Source of the DNA: Pelobacter sp. UBA6812
GTDB taxonomy: Bacteria; Desulfobacterota; Desulfuromonadia; Desulfuromonadales; Syntrophotaleaceae
NCBI GenBank assembly: GCA_002452265.1
Contig: DKEW01000025.1
Span: 123-28,383 of the forward strand
Length of the DNA stretch: 28,261 nucleotides
Reading direction: 5' to 3'
Of the stretch, positions 16,594 through 24,347 are shown one piece after another (the first letter of the stretch is position 1; every line of letters starts with the position of its first letter). The position numbers and the translations under genes are program-made. The notes beneath the pieces are model-generated. The model searched no databases, had not been told where the DNA came from, and worked only from the letters and a program-made list of their open reading frames with translations.

Positions 16594-17949
16594 ATGAATA
16601 GTAACAGATCCGAAGAGACTTCCGCCAGTCTTGAGTCGGCGGCTTTGCGTCCATATCCAAGCAAATTATTTGTTGAAAGTACCACCTTCTGCAATTTGCG
16701 CTGTCCTATGTGCGTCAAACAGGCTGCAGACAGCAAGGTCATCGATGCGGATATGTCGCAGAAGACCTTCGCTGCTCTGGAACCGGTTTTTCCCCATCTC
16801 GAATCGTTGGTACTCAACGGTATCGGCGAACCGCTGATGCATCCTCATATCCTCGAATGGGTGAAGCGGGCTCGCAAGTTGATGCCTGATGAGGCCTGGA
16901 TCGGGTTTCAGTCCAATGGACTGTTGATCGATCGCAATTGGGCGCGGGATCTGGTTGCCGCCGGTCTCGATCGTATCTGCCTGTCGGTGGACGGCGTTAA
17001 GCCCGAGACCTTCAGCAAGGTGCGCGAAGGCGAGGACATCAGCGATATGGACCGGGCTTTCAGGATGCTGAACGAAGCCCGCCAGAGGAAGCCGGGCTGC
17101 CGGCTCAAAATCGGGACAGAATTTGTCGCCATGCGCGAAAATTTTCACCAGTTGCCCGATACCGTGCGCTGGGTGGCACAGCGCGGTGCTGATTTTATTA
17201 TTATCAGCCATGCCCTTCCTTACGATATTTCCGGGATCAACCAGGTGGCCTACGATAATTCCATCGATGCGGCGGTTGATATCTATGAACGGTGGAAACG
17301 TAAAATGTCCGATGCCGGTCTCAATATCAAGGTCTACGATTATATGGCCTGGGAAAAGGAACAGGTCATTCCTTTTGCTGTTGATCCGCAGGTGCGAAAG
17401 GTAAACGAAAAGATCAGCGGCATGCGGGCTGAGGCGCGTAAACAAGATATTTTCATGGATGTCATCCAGTTGCTGCGGCGTGACGAAGCGCTATTGGCCG
17501 AAGTTAAGGATGTGTTTGATGAAGCGCAACGGGTGGCGGATGAAATGGGGATCGAAATCAAATTGCCGGCATTGACTCCACGTAATGAACGTGAGTGTCC
17601 GTTCGTAACGAAAGGTTCGGCGTTTATCTCCTGGGATGGTGACGTGCATCCCTGCTACTACCTCTGGCACCATTACCGTTGTTATATCAATGACTGGGAC
17701 CGATTGGTCAAGCCCAAGGTCTTTGGGAATGTCAATCAGCAACCGTTACTCGATATCTGGCGCAGTGAAGACTTCCGTACTTTTCGTGAGCATGTGGTTG
17801 AATTCGATTATCCGTACTGCTCCAATTGCGGCGTGGCCCCTTGCGACCTGATACAGGAAGAAGACTTTGACGTGGACTGTTTTACCAATCCCGAACCTTG
17901 CGGTGCCTGCCAATGGGCCATGGGGTTGCTGCAGTGTCTGCAGGACTGA
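16594..17949 (+). CDS. Radical SAM/SPASM-domain protein, putative maturase
   Basis: A 451-residue radical SAM enzyme. The cluster motif CNLRCPMC (C33, C37, C40) binds the SAM-coordinated 4Fe-4S cluster. GIGEPLMHP and the CLSVDG strand are typical of the radical SAM barrel. The C-terminal third has many cysteines (HPCYYLWHHYRC, YCSNCGVAPC, DCFTNPEPCGACQW) consistent with a SPASM region carrying auxiliary clusters. SPASM proteins modify peptides or help mature metalloenzymes. The Geobacter-type putative metalloenzyme maturases are the closest family I recall, but no target peptide is seen nearby. A TTG at 16576 is an in-frame alternative, but ATG 16594 sits downstream of GGAGGA and is preferred. 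The gene is transcribed alone and ends at a good terminator. Confidence 0.85.
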   Translation: MNSNRSEETSASLESAALRPYPSKLFVESTTFCNLRCPMCVKQAADSKVIDADMSQKTFAALEPVFPHLESLVLNGIGEPLMHPHILEWVKRARKLMPDEAWIGFQSNGLLIDRNWARDLVAAGLDRICLSVDGVKPETFSKVREGEDISDMDRAFRMLNEARQRKPGCRLKIGTEFVAMRENFHQLPDTVRWVAQRGADFIIISHALPYDISGINQVAYDNSIDAAVDIYERWKRKMSDAGLNIKVYDYMAWEKEQVIPFAVDPQVRKVNEKISGMRAEARKQDIFMDVIQLLRRDEALLAEVKDVFDEAQRVADEMGIEIKLPALTPRNERECPFVTKGSAFISWDGDVHPCYYLWHHYRCYINDWDRLVKPKVFGNVNQQPLLDIWRSEDFRTFREHVVEFDYPYCSNCGVAPCDLIQEEDFDVDCFTNPEPCGACQWAMGLLQCLQD

Positions 17950-17981
17950 CGGCGCATACTGTTTTACCTCTATAAACCTGC

Positions 17982-18009
17982 AAGCCCGGCCACAAGGTCG
18001 GGCTTTTTT
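17982..18009 (+). terminator. Rho-independent terminator of the radical SAM gene
   Basis: AAGCCCGGCC pairs with GGTCGGGCTT around an ACAA loop, and the stem is followed by TTTTTT. It starts about 30 bases after the radical SAM stop codon. Confidence 0.9.
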
Positions 18010-18137
18010 GCGAGTGGCCGGAAACTCTCCGGATAGTCTGGCAGCAAGCCCGGTCGACTGTTCGCAACAGGCTACGTTGTGGATGGTTTTTTGGGGGGCA
18101 CTGGCAATCGCGGTTAGATGATGGCACAGAAAAGAGC

Positions 18138-18177
18138 TCCAGATGGGGAATATAAACAAATATTTTCCCCATCTGGA
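18138..18177. repeat. Strong 13-bp palindrome in gene-poor region
   Basis: TCCAGATGGGGAA (18138-18150) and TTCCCCATCTGGA (18165-18177) are perfect inverted repeats around a 14-nt AT-rich spacer. No U-tract follows on the plus strand. Function unknown: it could be an operator, a repetitive palindromic element or an RNA hairpin. Apart from this and the two terminator-like hairpins, 17950-18490 shows no gene. Confidence 0.6.
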
Positions 18178-18428
18178 ATTACAAGGAGGCCGAACAAATA
18201 ATTTTTCAAAGGGAGAGGGTGGGAGGTCCCTCGACATCTTGAAAAAGTGTAATTGATTTAAAAAATATCCCCGACAGATAATTTTTGCTGCAATTACAAA
18301 GTGAAACCTATTATTTGTCCGGATGTTGCATGATCTGCATTGTCACTTGTTTTATCAGCATGATGCTGCGGATAAATCTTGCCTATTTGTTTGATCCATA
18401 GTTTTTAGAATGATTGCTGTATATTTAA

Positions 18429-18458
18429 AACACTAAAAGGTGTTGTATTTTTTATTTT
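18429..18458 (+). terminator. Weak terminator-like hairpin with U-tract
   Basis: AACAC and GTGTT flank TAAAAG and are followed by GTATTTTTTATTTT on the plus strand. The stem is short. It lies just downstream of the convergent DUF4125-like gene and may limit read-through into its antisense strand. On the minus strand the same stem is followed by only a weak T-rich stretch. Confidence 0.35.
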
Positions 18459-18490
18459 GTTGTATGGAAAACTGCTAACAGTTTAAAAAT

Positions 18491-19108
18491 TCACTCAGTG
18501 GAAGTGTTTTTTGACAGACTTGCTTCCAGGACTTCCAACGAATCAAAACCCCACTGTTGTGCAAGACATCTATAGACAGCTTCGGAAAGACTTGAGCCCG
18601 CCTGCTGCAACATCCGCATATCCGCCAGCAACAACCCCAGCGTCGTTTCCGAATAGGTTTCGAGCTCGCAGCGTAGATAGGTTTCAAACGAGGTCATGTC
18701 ATGGTCGTCTGTTGAAGTGCTCAAGGACCGTCCACCCTGCATCAGGCAAGGGTATGTAGCTATAAATTGCTGTTGGCCAGCGATTGCCAACTCGACAATG
18801 GTTTCAATACGCGGGCTGAAATTGTCACAGGGCACAAGGTTATCCATGCGGGCATACTTGACGGTCAGAAGGTTGCGCCCGGCATCTTTGGCGGTTTGCA
18901 GATCGTAATAATAGCTTTCAAGAGTAGGGACGGACCAACCTGCGAACTGGGCCCGACGATGCACTTTGAAGCTTTCCGGATCTTCCTGGCAGCGATAGGG
19001 CTGGCTGGTGGGAACGCTCTGGAACATGGCCAGCTCCAGCGTCATAATTCGGTCAGTTAGCGACTGGCGGTTGTTCATCAGCCTTTTAGCGGAACAGCTC
19101 GGTTTCAT
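18491..19108 (-). CDS. DUF4125-like protein at the end of the diol dehydratase cluster
   Basis: A 205-residue soluble protein of unknown function. The segment LELAMFQSV...CQEDPESFKVHRRAQFAGWS, followed by LESYYYDLQTAKDAGRNLLTVKYARM, matches my recollection of the DUF4125 family. No catalytic motif is evident and no signal peptide is seen. The ATG at 19108 follows AAGGA at 6 nt; an upstream in-frame ATG at 19168 lacks such a site. The gene follows the porin in the same direction with a 122-nt gap containing a strong hairpin. It may therefore be the last gene of the diol dehydratase cluster, though expressed at a different level. A regulatory or chaperone role is possible but not shown. Confidence 0.7.
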   Translation of the reverse strand: MKPSCSAKRLMNNRQSLTDRIMTLELAMFQSVPTSQPYRCQEDPESFKVHRRAQFAGWSVPTLESYYYDLQTAKDAGRNLLTVKYARMDNLVPCDNFSPRIETIVELAIAGQQQFIATYPCLMQGGRSLSTSTDDHDMTSFETYLRCELETYSETTLGLLLADMRMLQQAGSSLSEAVYRCLAQQWGFDSLEVLEASLSKNTSTE

Positions 19109-19176
19109 GGTCCATCCTTTTTGATCGTTTAGTTCGAAAGGGTGAAATGAAGGTTCCGTGCACAGCATTCACAGTT

Positions 19177-19207
19177 GGCCCGTTCCGGAAAAACTCCGGA
19201 ACGGGCC
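19177..19207. terminator. Perfect 13-bp hairpin between porin and DUF4125-like genes
   Basis: GGCCCGTTCCGGA (19177-19189) and TCCGGAACGGGCC (19195-19207) form a perfect stem with a 5-nt loop, directly after the porin stop codon. There is no U-tract. It could be a porin mRNA stabiliser, or a partial terminator reducing expression of the downstream gene. Confidence 0.6.
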
Positions 19208-19230
19208 TCTTGAGTTAGCCGATTAACTTC

Positions 19231-20493
19231 TTACCACATGAAGAAGGTACCCAGGCCGATGATATCAACTTCCTGCTTGCCGCCGTTGAACCATTCAACC
19301 TTGGCACGATTGTATTCCAGGACCAGTTTAAGGTGCGGGTTGATATCATGGAAGACACCGAGAGTGATGACGTCTTGTTGTTTCAACTCGCCATTGCCGG
19401 TGGCAGCACGGACCACTTTTTCAGCGGAGGTTTCATCCATGCGGTTGGCACCGTAGCAGATTCCGAGTTTGGTTTTGCCGAAGCGGTTATCCCATGTGTA
19501 GGTACCTTGCAGCAGGTAACCGTAACCTTCGCGCTCTTCGCCTGTGTAGTCGAGAGAGTCGTAGTCGAGCATCAGGGTTGAGCCCAGAGCTTCACCGGTA
19601 AAGGCCGAAGCAACCAGTTCATAGGCTTTGTAGCCGACCTGTACGCCGCCGGCGACACCCCAGGCAGTAACGTCGCCATCATACGCGCTGTCCTTGGCGA
19701 ATTTGGCATTCTGGTACAGCCCGCTGACCCAGGTTTTGAAGGTACCGTCGGTGTCAGCATAGGTGCCGGCGTAGGAAAGTTCGGCTTCCCAGCGCGGGGT
19801 ATTGGTTTCTACGGCGGAGGGATTGTAAACGTTAGAATCGAGTCCGACGCCTGAGCCATTGATCTGGGAAGGATCGTGAATCGCAACAGCCAATTTAAAG
19901 CCGTGCATATCGGGAGTGGTGTAGCGCAACTGGGCGTTGAACTGGGGGTAGATATAGCCGTACCCGATATTGCCCAAGGTTGCGCCACCGCCGGACACCG
20001 CACCTTCGATACCGAAGCCGTAGACCGACATGCCGGTCAGACAGTTCTGGCCTTGGAACAAGCTGAAAGCCTTACCGACCAGGAACTGGCCAAAGTTGCC
20101 GTCAACGGTGAAGAAGATCTCGCGAAGGTCGATCTGACCGCTGAAGCTGTTTTTGGTATTACCGTTTTGCGGGTTGGGGTAAAAGCCGACCCGGGCCGCC
20201 ATGTCGAGGCCGCCCATGGTCGGTGCCTTGATGTTGAAGGCCAGTACGCCGGGCAAAAAGCCGCTGCGGGTACGGAAGGAATCCTGGTCATCGGACAGCG
20301 TATAAAAGGCACTGTGAACATTGTCCGGCCGTTGGTCGGCCGTGGTGTAGCGCAAAAACAGGTTGACGTTGCCGTCGGTGCTGAACGACCAGCCGTCACT
20401 GCCACCGACAACGAAAGCGGCATCAGCAGGGCAGGCCGCGAACAGGGTTGCGACTGCGGCAATAACACACAATAGCTGTTTGAACGTTGGCAT
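19231..20493 (-). CDS. Outer-membrane porin-like beta-barrel protein
   Basis: A 420-residue exported protein that should form an outer-membrane diffusion channel. A signal peptide (about residues 1-25, ending PADA) is followed by alternating polar/hydrophobic strands typical of beta-barrels (for example DGNVNLFLRYTT, FTVDGNFGQFLVGKAFSLF, AQLRYTTPDMHGFKLAVAIHD). The C-terminus is TFFMW; a terminal aromatic residue is the usual signal for the BAM assembly machinery. The ATG lies 8 nt after a strong AGGAGGT. It starts 93 nt after the glycyl radical activase gene on the same strand with no clear terminator between, so it may serve uptake of the dehydratase substrate. The exact porin family is not recognised. 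Confidence 0.82.
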   Translation of the reverse strand: MPTFKQLLCVIAAVATLFAACPADAAFVVGGSDGWSFSTDGNVNLFLRYTTADQRPDNVHSAFYTLSDDQDSFRTRSGFLPGVLAFNIKAPTMGGLDMAARVGFYPNPQNGNTKNSFSGQIDLREIFFTVDGNFGQFLVGKAFSLFQGQNCLTGMSVYGFGIEGAVSGGGATLGNIGYGYIYPQFNAQLRYTTPDMHGFKLAVAIHDPSQINGSGVGLDSNVYNPSAVETNTPRWEAELSYAGTYADTDGTFKTWVSGLYQNAKFAKDSAYDGDVTAWGVAGGVQVGYKAYELVASAFTGEALGSTLMLDYDSLDYTGEEREGYGYLLQGTYTWDNRFGKTKLGICYGANRMDETSAEKVVRAATGNGELKQQDVITLGVFHDINPHLKLVLEYNRAKVEWFNGGKQEVDIIGLGTFFMW

Positions 20494-20586
20494 ATCCTTT
20501 TACCTCCTAGATAAAAAAGATTGTTACTTGCGAGGAATAACTACTCATAAAAAATGCATGGTATCTGTAAATAGATGGATGGCGTG

Positions 20587-21555
20587 CTACCCGCCGACGG
20601 AGATGTTTAATCCCCTTTCCCGGAGAGCGCGGATTCGCTCTTCAACGTGTTCAACCGTGGGCGATTCCACACCCTTTAAGGGATAACTGATATCAAGTTG
20701 TCTGTATTTCATTTCACCAAGACGGTGATAGGGCAGTATGTCAAGCGATTGCACGTTGCTCAATTGCTCGACAAATTCGGCGGTGGCTTCGAGATTGCGG
20801 TCGGAATCGTTGATGCCGGGAATCAATGGCAGACGAATCTTCACCGGGATGCCGAGGCTGGAGATTTTGCGAATATTGTCGAGAATCAGTTGGTTGGAAA
20901 CCCCGGTGAGGCGCTTATGCTCGGCGTCGTCCATGTGTTTTATGTCGGTCAGCACCAGGTCGACGTGTTCCAGGATGGGAGCATAAATTTCCCAGGGCAA
21001 AAGTGAACTGGTTTCTATGGCAGTGTGTATGCCGCGTTTCTGGATTTCTGCCAGAGCCGCTTTAAGGAATTCCGGCTGTGCGGTTGGTTCTCCACCTGAA
21101 AAGGTGACGCCGCCGCCGCTCTGCTCATAAAATTTGCGGTCACGCTCGATGATCTGCATCAGTTCGGGAACGGAAACATACCGTCCGATGATATTGATGG
21201 CTCCTGCGTAGCAGTGCTTTGCACACTGGCCGCACAGGGTGCAGCGTTCCCGGTCGATGATGATGTCTTCACCGGCTGTTTCGCCTTGACGGATGGCTCC
21301 TGCCGGACATACCTCCAGGCATTTACCACAGCCAATGCAGTTGTTGGTCACGAAGGTGATTTCCGGCTTGGAAGCCAGTGATTCAGGGTTCGAGCACCAC
21401 AGGCATTGCAGCGGGCATCCTTTAAGAAAAACATTGGTGCGGATACCGCCGCCATCGTGGATAGCGAATTTCTGAACATCGAAAACCAGTCCCTTAAGAC
21501 CTTCGCCACGATCGCCGATGTTGTCAAAATCAAGGACCTTTTCTCTCCAGTTCAT
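20587..21555 (-). CDS. Glycyl radical enzyme activase (glycerol/diol dehydratase-activating radical SAM enzyme)
   Basis: A 322-residue radical SAM protein that installs the glycyl radical on its partner enzyme. The SAM cluster motif is CPLQCLWC (C47, C51, C54), placed after the typical DVQKFAIHDGGGIRT segment. An inserted ferredoxin-like region carries two further 4Fe-4S motifs (C73, C76, C79, C83 and C105, C108, C111, C115), as in DhaB2/CutD-type activases and unlike the short pyruvate formate-lyase activase. GGGVTFSGGEP, the SAM-binding strand, is intact. ATG 21555 has GGAGA six bases upstream; the longer frame to 21618 begins inside the MITE-like element and has no ribosome site. It lies downstream of its probable substrate protein, separated by 260 nt containing an inserted element and a hairpin. 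Confidence 0.9.
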   Translation of the reverse strand: MNWREKVLDFDNIGDRGEGLKGLVFDVQKFAIHDGGGIRTNVFLKGCPLQCLWCSNPESLASKPEITFVTNNCIGCGKCLEVCPAGAIRQGETAGEDIIIDRERCTLCGQCAKHCYAGAINIIGRYVSVPELMQIIERDRKFYEQSGGGVTFSGGEPTAQPEFLKAALAEIQKRGIHTAIETSSLLPWEIYAPILEHVDLVLTDIKHMDDAEHKRLTGVSNQLILDNIRKISSLGIPVKIRLPLIPGINDSDRNLEATAEFVEQLSNVQSLDILPYHRLGEMKYRQLDISYPLKGVESPTVEHVEERIRALRERGLNISVGG

Positions 21556-21596
21556 GGTTGTTCTCCAGTTTGTCTGGTTTAGCGGTCTTTCCAAAT

Positions 21597-21761
21597 AGGA
21601 GCCTGTCGGACTATCCATGAGCCGGCTGCAAATTCGTCTGTTTGGCCCATATTTCAGCTCCTTTTCGCCCCATAGTTACAACTATGAACCTTCAAACGAC
21701 CTGAAATCTGTTCTCAAACATCCAAGTTTTCGCTTCGGCCCGTATAGTCCGAAAGGCTCCT
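21597..21761. mobile_element. MITE-like element (165 bp) between dehydratase and activase genes
   Basis: The ends are 18-bp inverted repeats with 17 matches: AGGAGCCTGTCGGACTAT (21597-21614) and ATAGTCCGAAAGGCTCCT (21744-21761). Inside are a nested TTTCAG/CTGAAA pair and a 16-nt palindrome, CATAGTTACAACTATG, so the whole element can fold on itself. It has no coding capacity. It fits a small non-autonomous transposable element; no clear target-site duplication is seen. Confidence 0.55.
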
Positions 21762-21791
21762 GGGGGCCGGATCCGTTTGTATCCGGCCCCC
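21762..21791. terminator. Perfect GC-rich hairpin downstream of the glycyl radical enzyme gene
   Basis: GGGGGCCGGAT (21762-21772) and ATCCGGCCCCC (21781-21791) form a perfect 11-bp stem 24 nt past the dehydratase stop. Without a U-tract it may act as a partial terminator or 3'-end stabiliser, giving much more dehydratase than activase. Confidence 0.6.
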
Positions 21792-21815
21792 GAGTTTTAC
21801 TACAAGACAAGCAGC

Positions 21816-24215
21816 TTAAAAGACCTGCTCGGTGCGGGACATGATGTCGTCCTGCAGAGATTTATCCAGCGCGGTAAAGAAGGCGCTGTAACCGGCTACA
21901 CGAACCACCAGACTGGCGAATTCTTCCGGTTTTTCCTGGGCTTTCTCCAGGGTTTTCCGGTCGATGACGTTGTACTGCACATGGAAACCGCCATTTTTGA
22001 AGTAAGTTTCGGTAACGGCGATAAGGTTACGCAGACCTTCTTCACCCTTCACGGCATTGGGATGGAACTTCTGGTTGAGCAGGGTACCGTTGGAGGTGAC
22101 TTCATGGTCGAGCTTGGCGACGGAGTTAACCGTTGCGGTCGGACCGGAGATATCGAAACCGCCGATCGGGGAAACGCCGTCGGCCAGAGGAGTGCCTTTT
22201 TTGCGCCCATCCGGGGTTGCCTCAACCACGCCACCAAAAGGTACGTTGGCAGATGCCGGGTAGAGTCCGGGCTGGAACTGACCGCCACGGGGGTTGTGGT
22301 ACTTGTTGACTTCGCGGCAGTAGATGTTGGCCGATTCGACAGCGATCTCATCGGCATAATCGTCATCATTGCCGTACTTGGGAGCACGATTAACCAGCAT
22401 CTGGCGAATGTTTTCAGCGCCTTCAAAGTCCTTGTCCAGCACCTCCTTGAGTTCCGGCAGGCTGATGACTTTTTCATCGAAGCAAAGCTTCTTGATGGCG
22501 GTCAGTGCATCACCGGCGTTGGCAACGCCAACTCCTTGCGGGCCGCTGAAGTTGTAGATGGCGCCTCCTTCCTGCAGCGACTTGCCGCGACCGATGCAGT
22601 CTTCAACCAGGCTGGAAAGGAAGGGCAGGGGCACATTTTGACCGTGGGCCAGGTCAACCATGTTGTCGGCGTGGCACATCAAGCCAACGAAGTATTCCAT
22701 TTGCTTGGTATAGGCGGCCATGACGTCGTCGAAAGACTTCATTTCGGTAACCGCGCCGGTCTGGGGACCGACCTGCATGGCAGTGCGTTTGTCGTAGCCG
22801 TTATTGAGGGTCAGCTCGATAACTTTGGCCATGTTGAAGAAGGCAGCATCATGCCAGCCTTCGGTTTTGCCGCCGACCTGGGGCTCGACGCAACCGATGA
22901 TGCCGTAGTCGCGTGCGTCTTCCAGGGTCAGGCCACGAGAGAGAAGAGCAGGGATGATGGTGCGGTCGTTGAAGAATGCCGGCACGCCCAGTCCCATGCG
23001 GCTGACTTCGGCGGCCTTCATGTACAGCACATCCGCAGTTCCTTCATGGATGCGGACCGACAATGAAGGTGCGTAGAGCTTGGTGTTGGCTGCGGCCTGC
23101 AACAACATCAGAGACAGTTCGTTGGTGGCATCCTTGCCTTCGCGATCCACGCCGCCGACAATGATGTTCATGAACATCGGGTAGCCGGCAAAAGCCATGG
23201 TGGAGTTTTCATCGCGTACTTTGTTCAACCCGTTGAGTTTGAGCCACATCAGGTCGAGCAGTTCCTGGGCCTTTTCGGCAGGCATGGAGTCTTTGCTGGC
23301 TGCGTAGAAGGGGTAGCAGTATTGGTCGAAGCGCATCGGCGAGATGGAGTGGCCGTTGGATTCGAGCTGGATAACCAGGTGGATGAACCAGAAGGACTGG
23401 ACTGCTTCCTGGAAGGTTTCAGCCGGCTGTGCGGGAACCTTGCGGCAGATACGGGCGATCTCCAGCAGTTCGGCTTTACGGGCTGCATCCTTCTGGACTG
23501 CGGCCAGGCGCTCGGCTTCGTCAGCATAGCGGTTGGCGAAAGCGATCACGGCCTTGTTGGCGGTGATGGTCGATTCCAGAAAGTGCAGTGACTTCATTTG
23601 ATGGGCATCGGCGTAGTCGAATTTTGCTTTGGCTGCTTCGGCCTCGGCGATAACGGCGTTGAGGCCCTGGCTCATAACCTTGCCGTAGTTGGCCGAAATG
23701 TGGCCGACGCCGTTGAAGTAGTAGTTACCTACGGTGTAGACGACCGCGTTGCCGGCATCGATGGCTTCCTGCTTCATCAGAGCGGTAGCGATTTCCTGGT
23801 TGGTTTTGCCCTTCCAGTAGGGGAAAACATCTTTACGCAGGGTGTTTTTGACATCTTCACTGATCAGGAAGACATCGGCCGTGCGTTTGGCAAGTCGATC
23901 AAGCTCGGCTTCCAGCCATTCGCAGGAGAATTCAGGATAAACGGGAGCGGAGCGGGGCATGCTGCACTGGTTGCCAACAATCAATTCATCGTCTTCAATA
24001 TAGATCGACATCCCCATGAGGATTTTTTCCAACGCTTTGGCGCGACGGGTGGTCATGGGCAGACCTTCGGTCTCCTTGTAGGATTCGGTGATGAGCTTGG
24101 CCCGTTCGGCGCAGATTTCCGGAGTGGTGGCCAAAAATCTTGCCTTGATTTTTTCGACGCGTTCGGTAGGTCCCTGGGTAGCGACAGCGGGGTTAACTTT
24201 AGCCTTGGTAGACAT
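21816..24215 (-). CDS. B12-independent glycerol/1,2-diol dehydratase-type glycyl radical enzyme
   Basis: A 799-residue glycyl radical enzyme predicted to dehydrate a vicinal diol (glycerol, 1,2-propanediol or ethylene glycol) to an aldehyde. The radical site is in VRVAGYSAF (G775) and the thiyl cysteine in GCVEPQ (C442). The pocket residues known from Clostridium butyricum glycerol dehydratase (H164, H281, S282, C433, E435, D447) have counterparts at H172, H289, S290, C442, E444 and D456 with nearly constant offsets of +8 and +9. This supports a diol dehydratase rather than pyruvate formate-lyase or choline lyase. Which diol is used cannot be decided. A strong ribosome site (AAGGAGG) precedes the ATG. 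The N-terminus lacks an obvious extension for microcompartment targeting, and no shell genes are nearby. It lies 132 nt after the membrane protein gene in the same direction. Confidence 0.9.
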   Translation of the reverse strand: MSTKAKVNPAVATQGPTERVEKIKARFLATTPEICAERAKLITESYKETEGLPMTTRRAKALEKILMGMSIYIEDDELIVGNQCSMPRSAPVYPEFSCEWLEAELDRLAKRTADVFLISEDVKNTLRKDVFPYWKGKTNQEIATALMKQEAIDAGNAVVYTVGNYYFNGVGHISANYGKVMSQGLNAVIAEAEAAKAKFDYADAHQMKSLHFLESTITANKAVIAFANRYADEAERLAAVQKDAARKAELLEIARICRKVPAQPAETFQEAVQSFWFIHLVIQLESNGHSISPMRFDQYCYPFYAASKDSMPAEKAQELLDLMWLKLNGLNKVRDENSTMAFAGYPMFMNIIVGGVDREGKDATNELSLMLLQAAANTKLYAPSLSVRIHEGTADVLYMKAAEVSRMGLGVPAFFNDRTIIPALLSRGLTLEDARDYGIIGCVEPQVGGKTEGWHDAAFFNMAKVIELTLNNGYDKRTAMQVGPQTGAVTEMKSFDDVMAAYTKQMEYFVGLMCHADNMVDLAHGQNVPLPFLSSLVEDCIGRGKSLQEGGAIYNFSGPQGVGVANAGDALTAIKKLCFDEKVISLPELKEVLDKDFEGAENIRQMLVNRAPKYGNDDDYADEIAVESANIYCREVNKYHNPRGGQFQPGLYPASANVPFGGVVEATPDGRKKGTPLADGVSPIGGFDISGPTATVNSVAKLDHEVTSNGTLLNQKFHPNAVKGEEGLRNLIAVTETYFKNGGFHVQYNVIDRKTLEKAQEKPEEFASLVVRVAGYSAFFTALDKSLQDDIMSRTEQVF

Positions 24216-24347
24216 GTTTCCTCCTTTTGAGGGTTTTTGAGATGTCTGTTTTATCTGGCAGGCACAACGTACTCTGCCGGATGCTGTGTATGTGCTGCAA
24301 AAATCGGATAATCGGTTTAGCGGGGTTGCCAGTCGGATATTTCCGGG

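Noticed and set aside
21777..23066. 429-codon plus-strand open frame antisense to the glycyl radical enzyme gene
   Set aside because: It is a mirror of a strongly coding region, with no ribosome site or recognisable domain. The minus-strand reading has the full glycyl radical enzyme motif set.
21816..24215. Pyruvate formate-lyase or choline trimethylamine-lyase identity for the glycyl radical enzyme
   Set aside because: Pyruvate formate-lyase uses two adjacent active-site cysteines, not seen here. The histidine/serine/glutamate/aspartate pocket spacing fits glycerol dehydratase and not the choline lyase pattern.
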